Shown here: in pieces, positions 41,751-41,764 of the stretch
Position numbering within the stretch: position 1 is the stretch's first letter
Layout: each line of letters begins with the position of its first letter
NCBI GenBank assembly: GCA_947474065.1
Contig: CANJHD010000017.1
Span: 1-41,764, forward strand
Reading direction: 5' to 3'
Source of the DNA: Planctomycetaceae bacterium
GTDB taxonomy: Bacteria > Planctomycetota > Phycisphaerae > Phycisphaerales > SM1A02
Length of the DNA: 41,764 nt
The notes under the pieces: generated by a model
Seen by the model: the letters and a program-made list of their open reading frames with translations, nothing else
Told to the model about the DNA's origin: nothing
Databases searched by the model: none
Made by a program: the position numbers and the translations under genes

Positions 41751-41764
41751 GGCTCGCAGCCGCA

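Overview
The window looks like a chromosomal segment of a moderately GC-rich Gram-negative (diderm) bacterium of the Planctomycetota, most likely class Phycisphaerae. This rests on tandem pseudopilin-like genes with the planctomycete-type C-terminal H-X9-DG motif, a Ser/Thr protein kinase, a long NfeD protease next to a flotillin, an ECF sigma factor with a non-canonical anti-sigma-like partner, and lipid A / LPS genes (lpxK, a GT9 transferase). Taxonomy is inferred from gene content only.

Region 1 (1-14017) is a molybdenum cofactor and purine catabolism island. moaE (cut by the window edge) and moaD run left; moeA, moaC and a mogA/moaB-type gene run right. They meet a leftward operon that ends xdhA-xdhB-xdhC, a xanthine dehydrogenase needing that cofactor. 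The first gene of this operon (7915-12642) encodes a 1575-residue protein that I read as malate synthase + OHCU decarboxylase + serine beta-lactamase-fold hydrolase + two-repeat allantoicase. Divergent from it are 5-hydroxyisourate hydrolase and urate oxidase. Together the genes describe xanthine -> urate -> 5-hydroxyisourate -> OHCU -> allantoin -> (ring opening) -> allantoate -> ureidoglycolate -> glyoxylate -> malate. No recognisable allantoinase is present, and the beta-lactamase-fold domain sits exactly where that activity is needed.

Region 2 (14051-21227) is an oligopeptide-type ABC transporter operon on the minus strand: an extra DppC-like permease, an anchored solute-binding protein, DppB- and DppC-like permeases that each carry a large insertion, and one OppD-type ATPase.

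Region 3 (21246-28098, minus) holds an ECF sigma factor, an anti-sigma-like membrane protein and an exported helical protein downstream of HU and dnaB, then lpxK, maf and a GT9 glycosyltransferase.

Region 4 (28188-37807) holds a Ser/Thr kinase, a convergent RidA-family gene, a 560-base non-coding stretch with tandem hairpins, two pseudopilin-like genes closed by a strong terminator, and a rightward operon of two NfeD proteins, flotillin FloA, a GT2 glycosyltransferase and a flippase-like membrane protein.

Region 5 (37794-41750) holds a cysteine-cluster protein, rdgB and an acyl-CoA carboxylase beta subunit on the minus strand, and rpsO divergent at the right edge. I saw no tRNA, rRNA, CRISPR array, transposase or attachment site.
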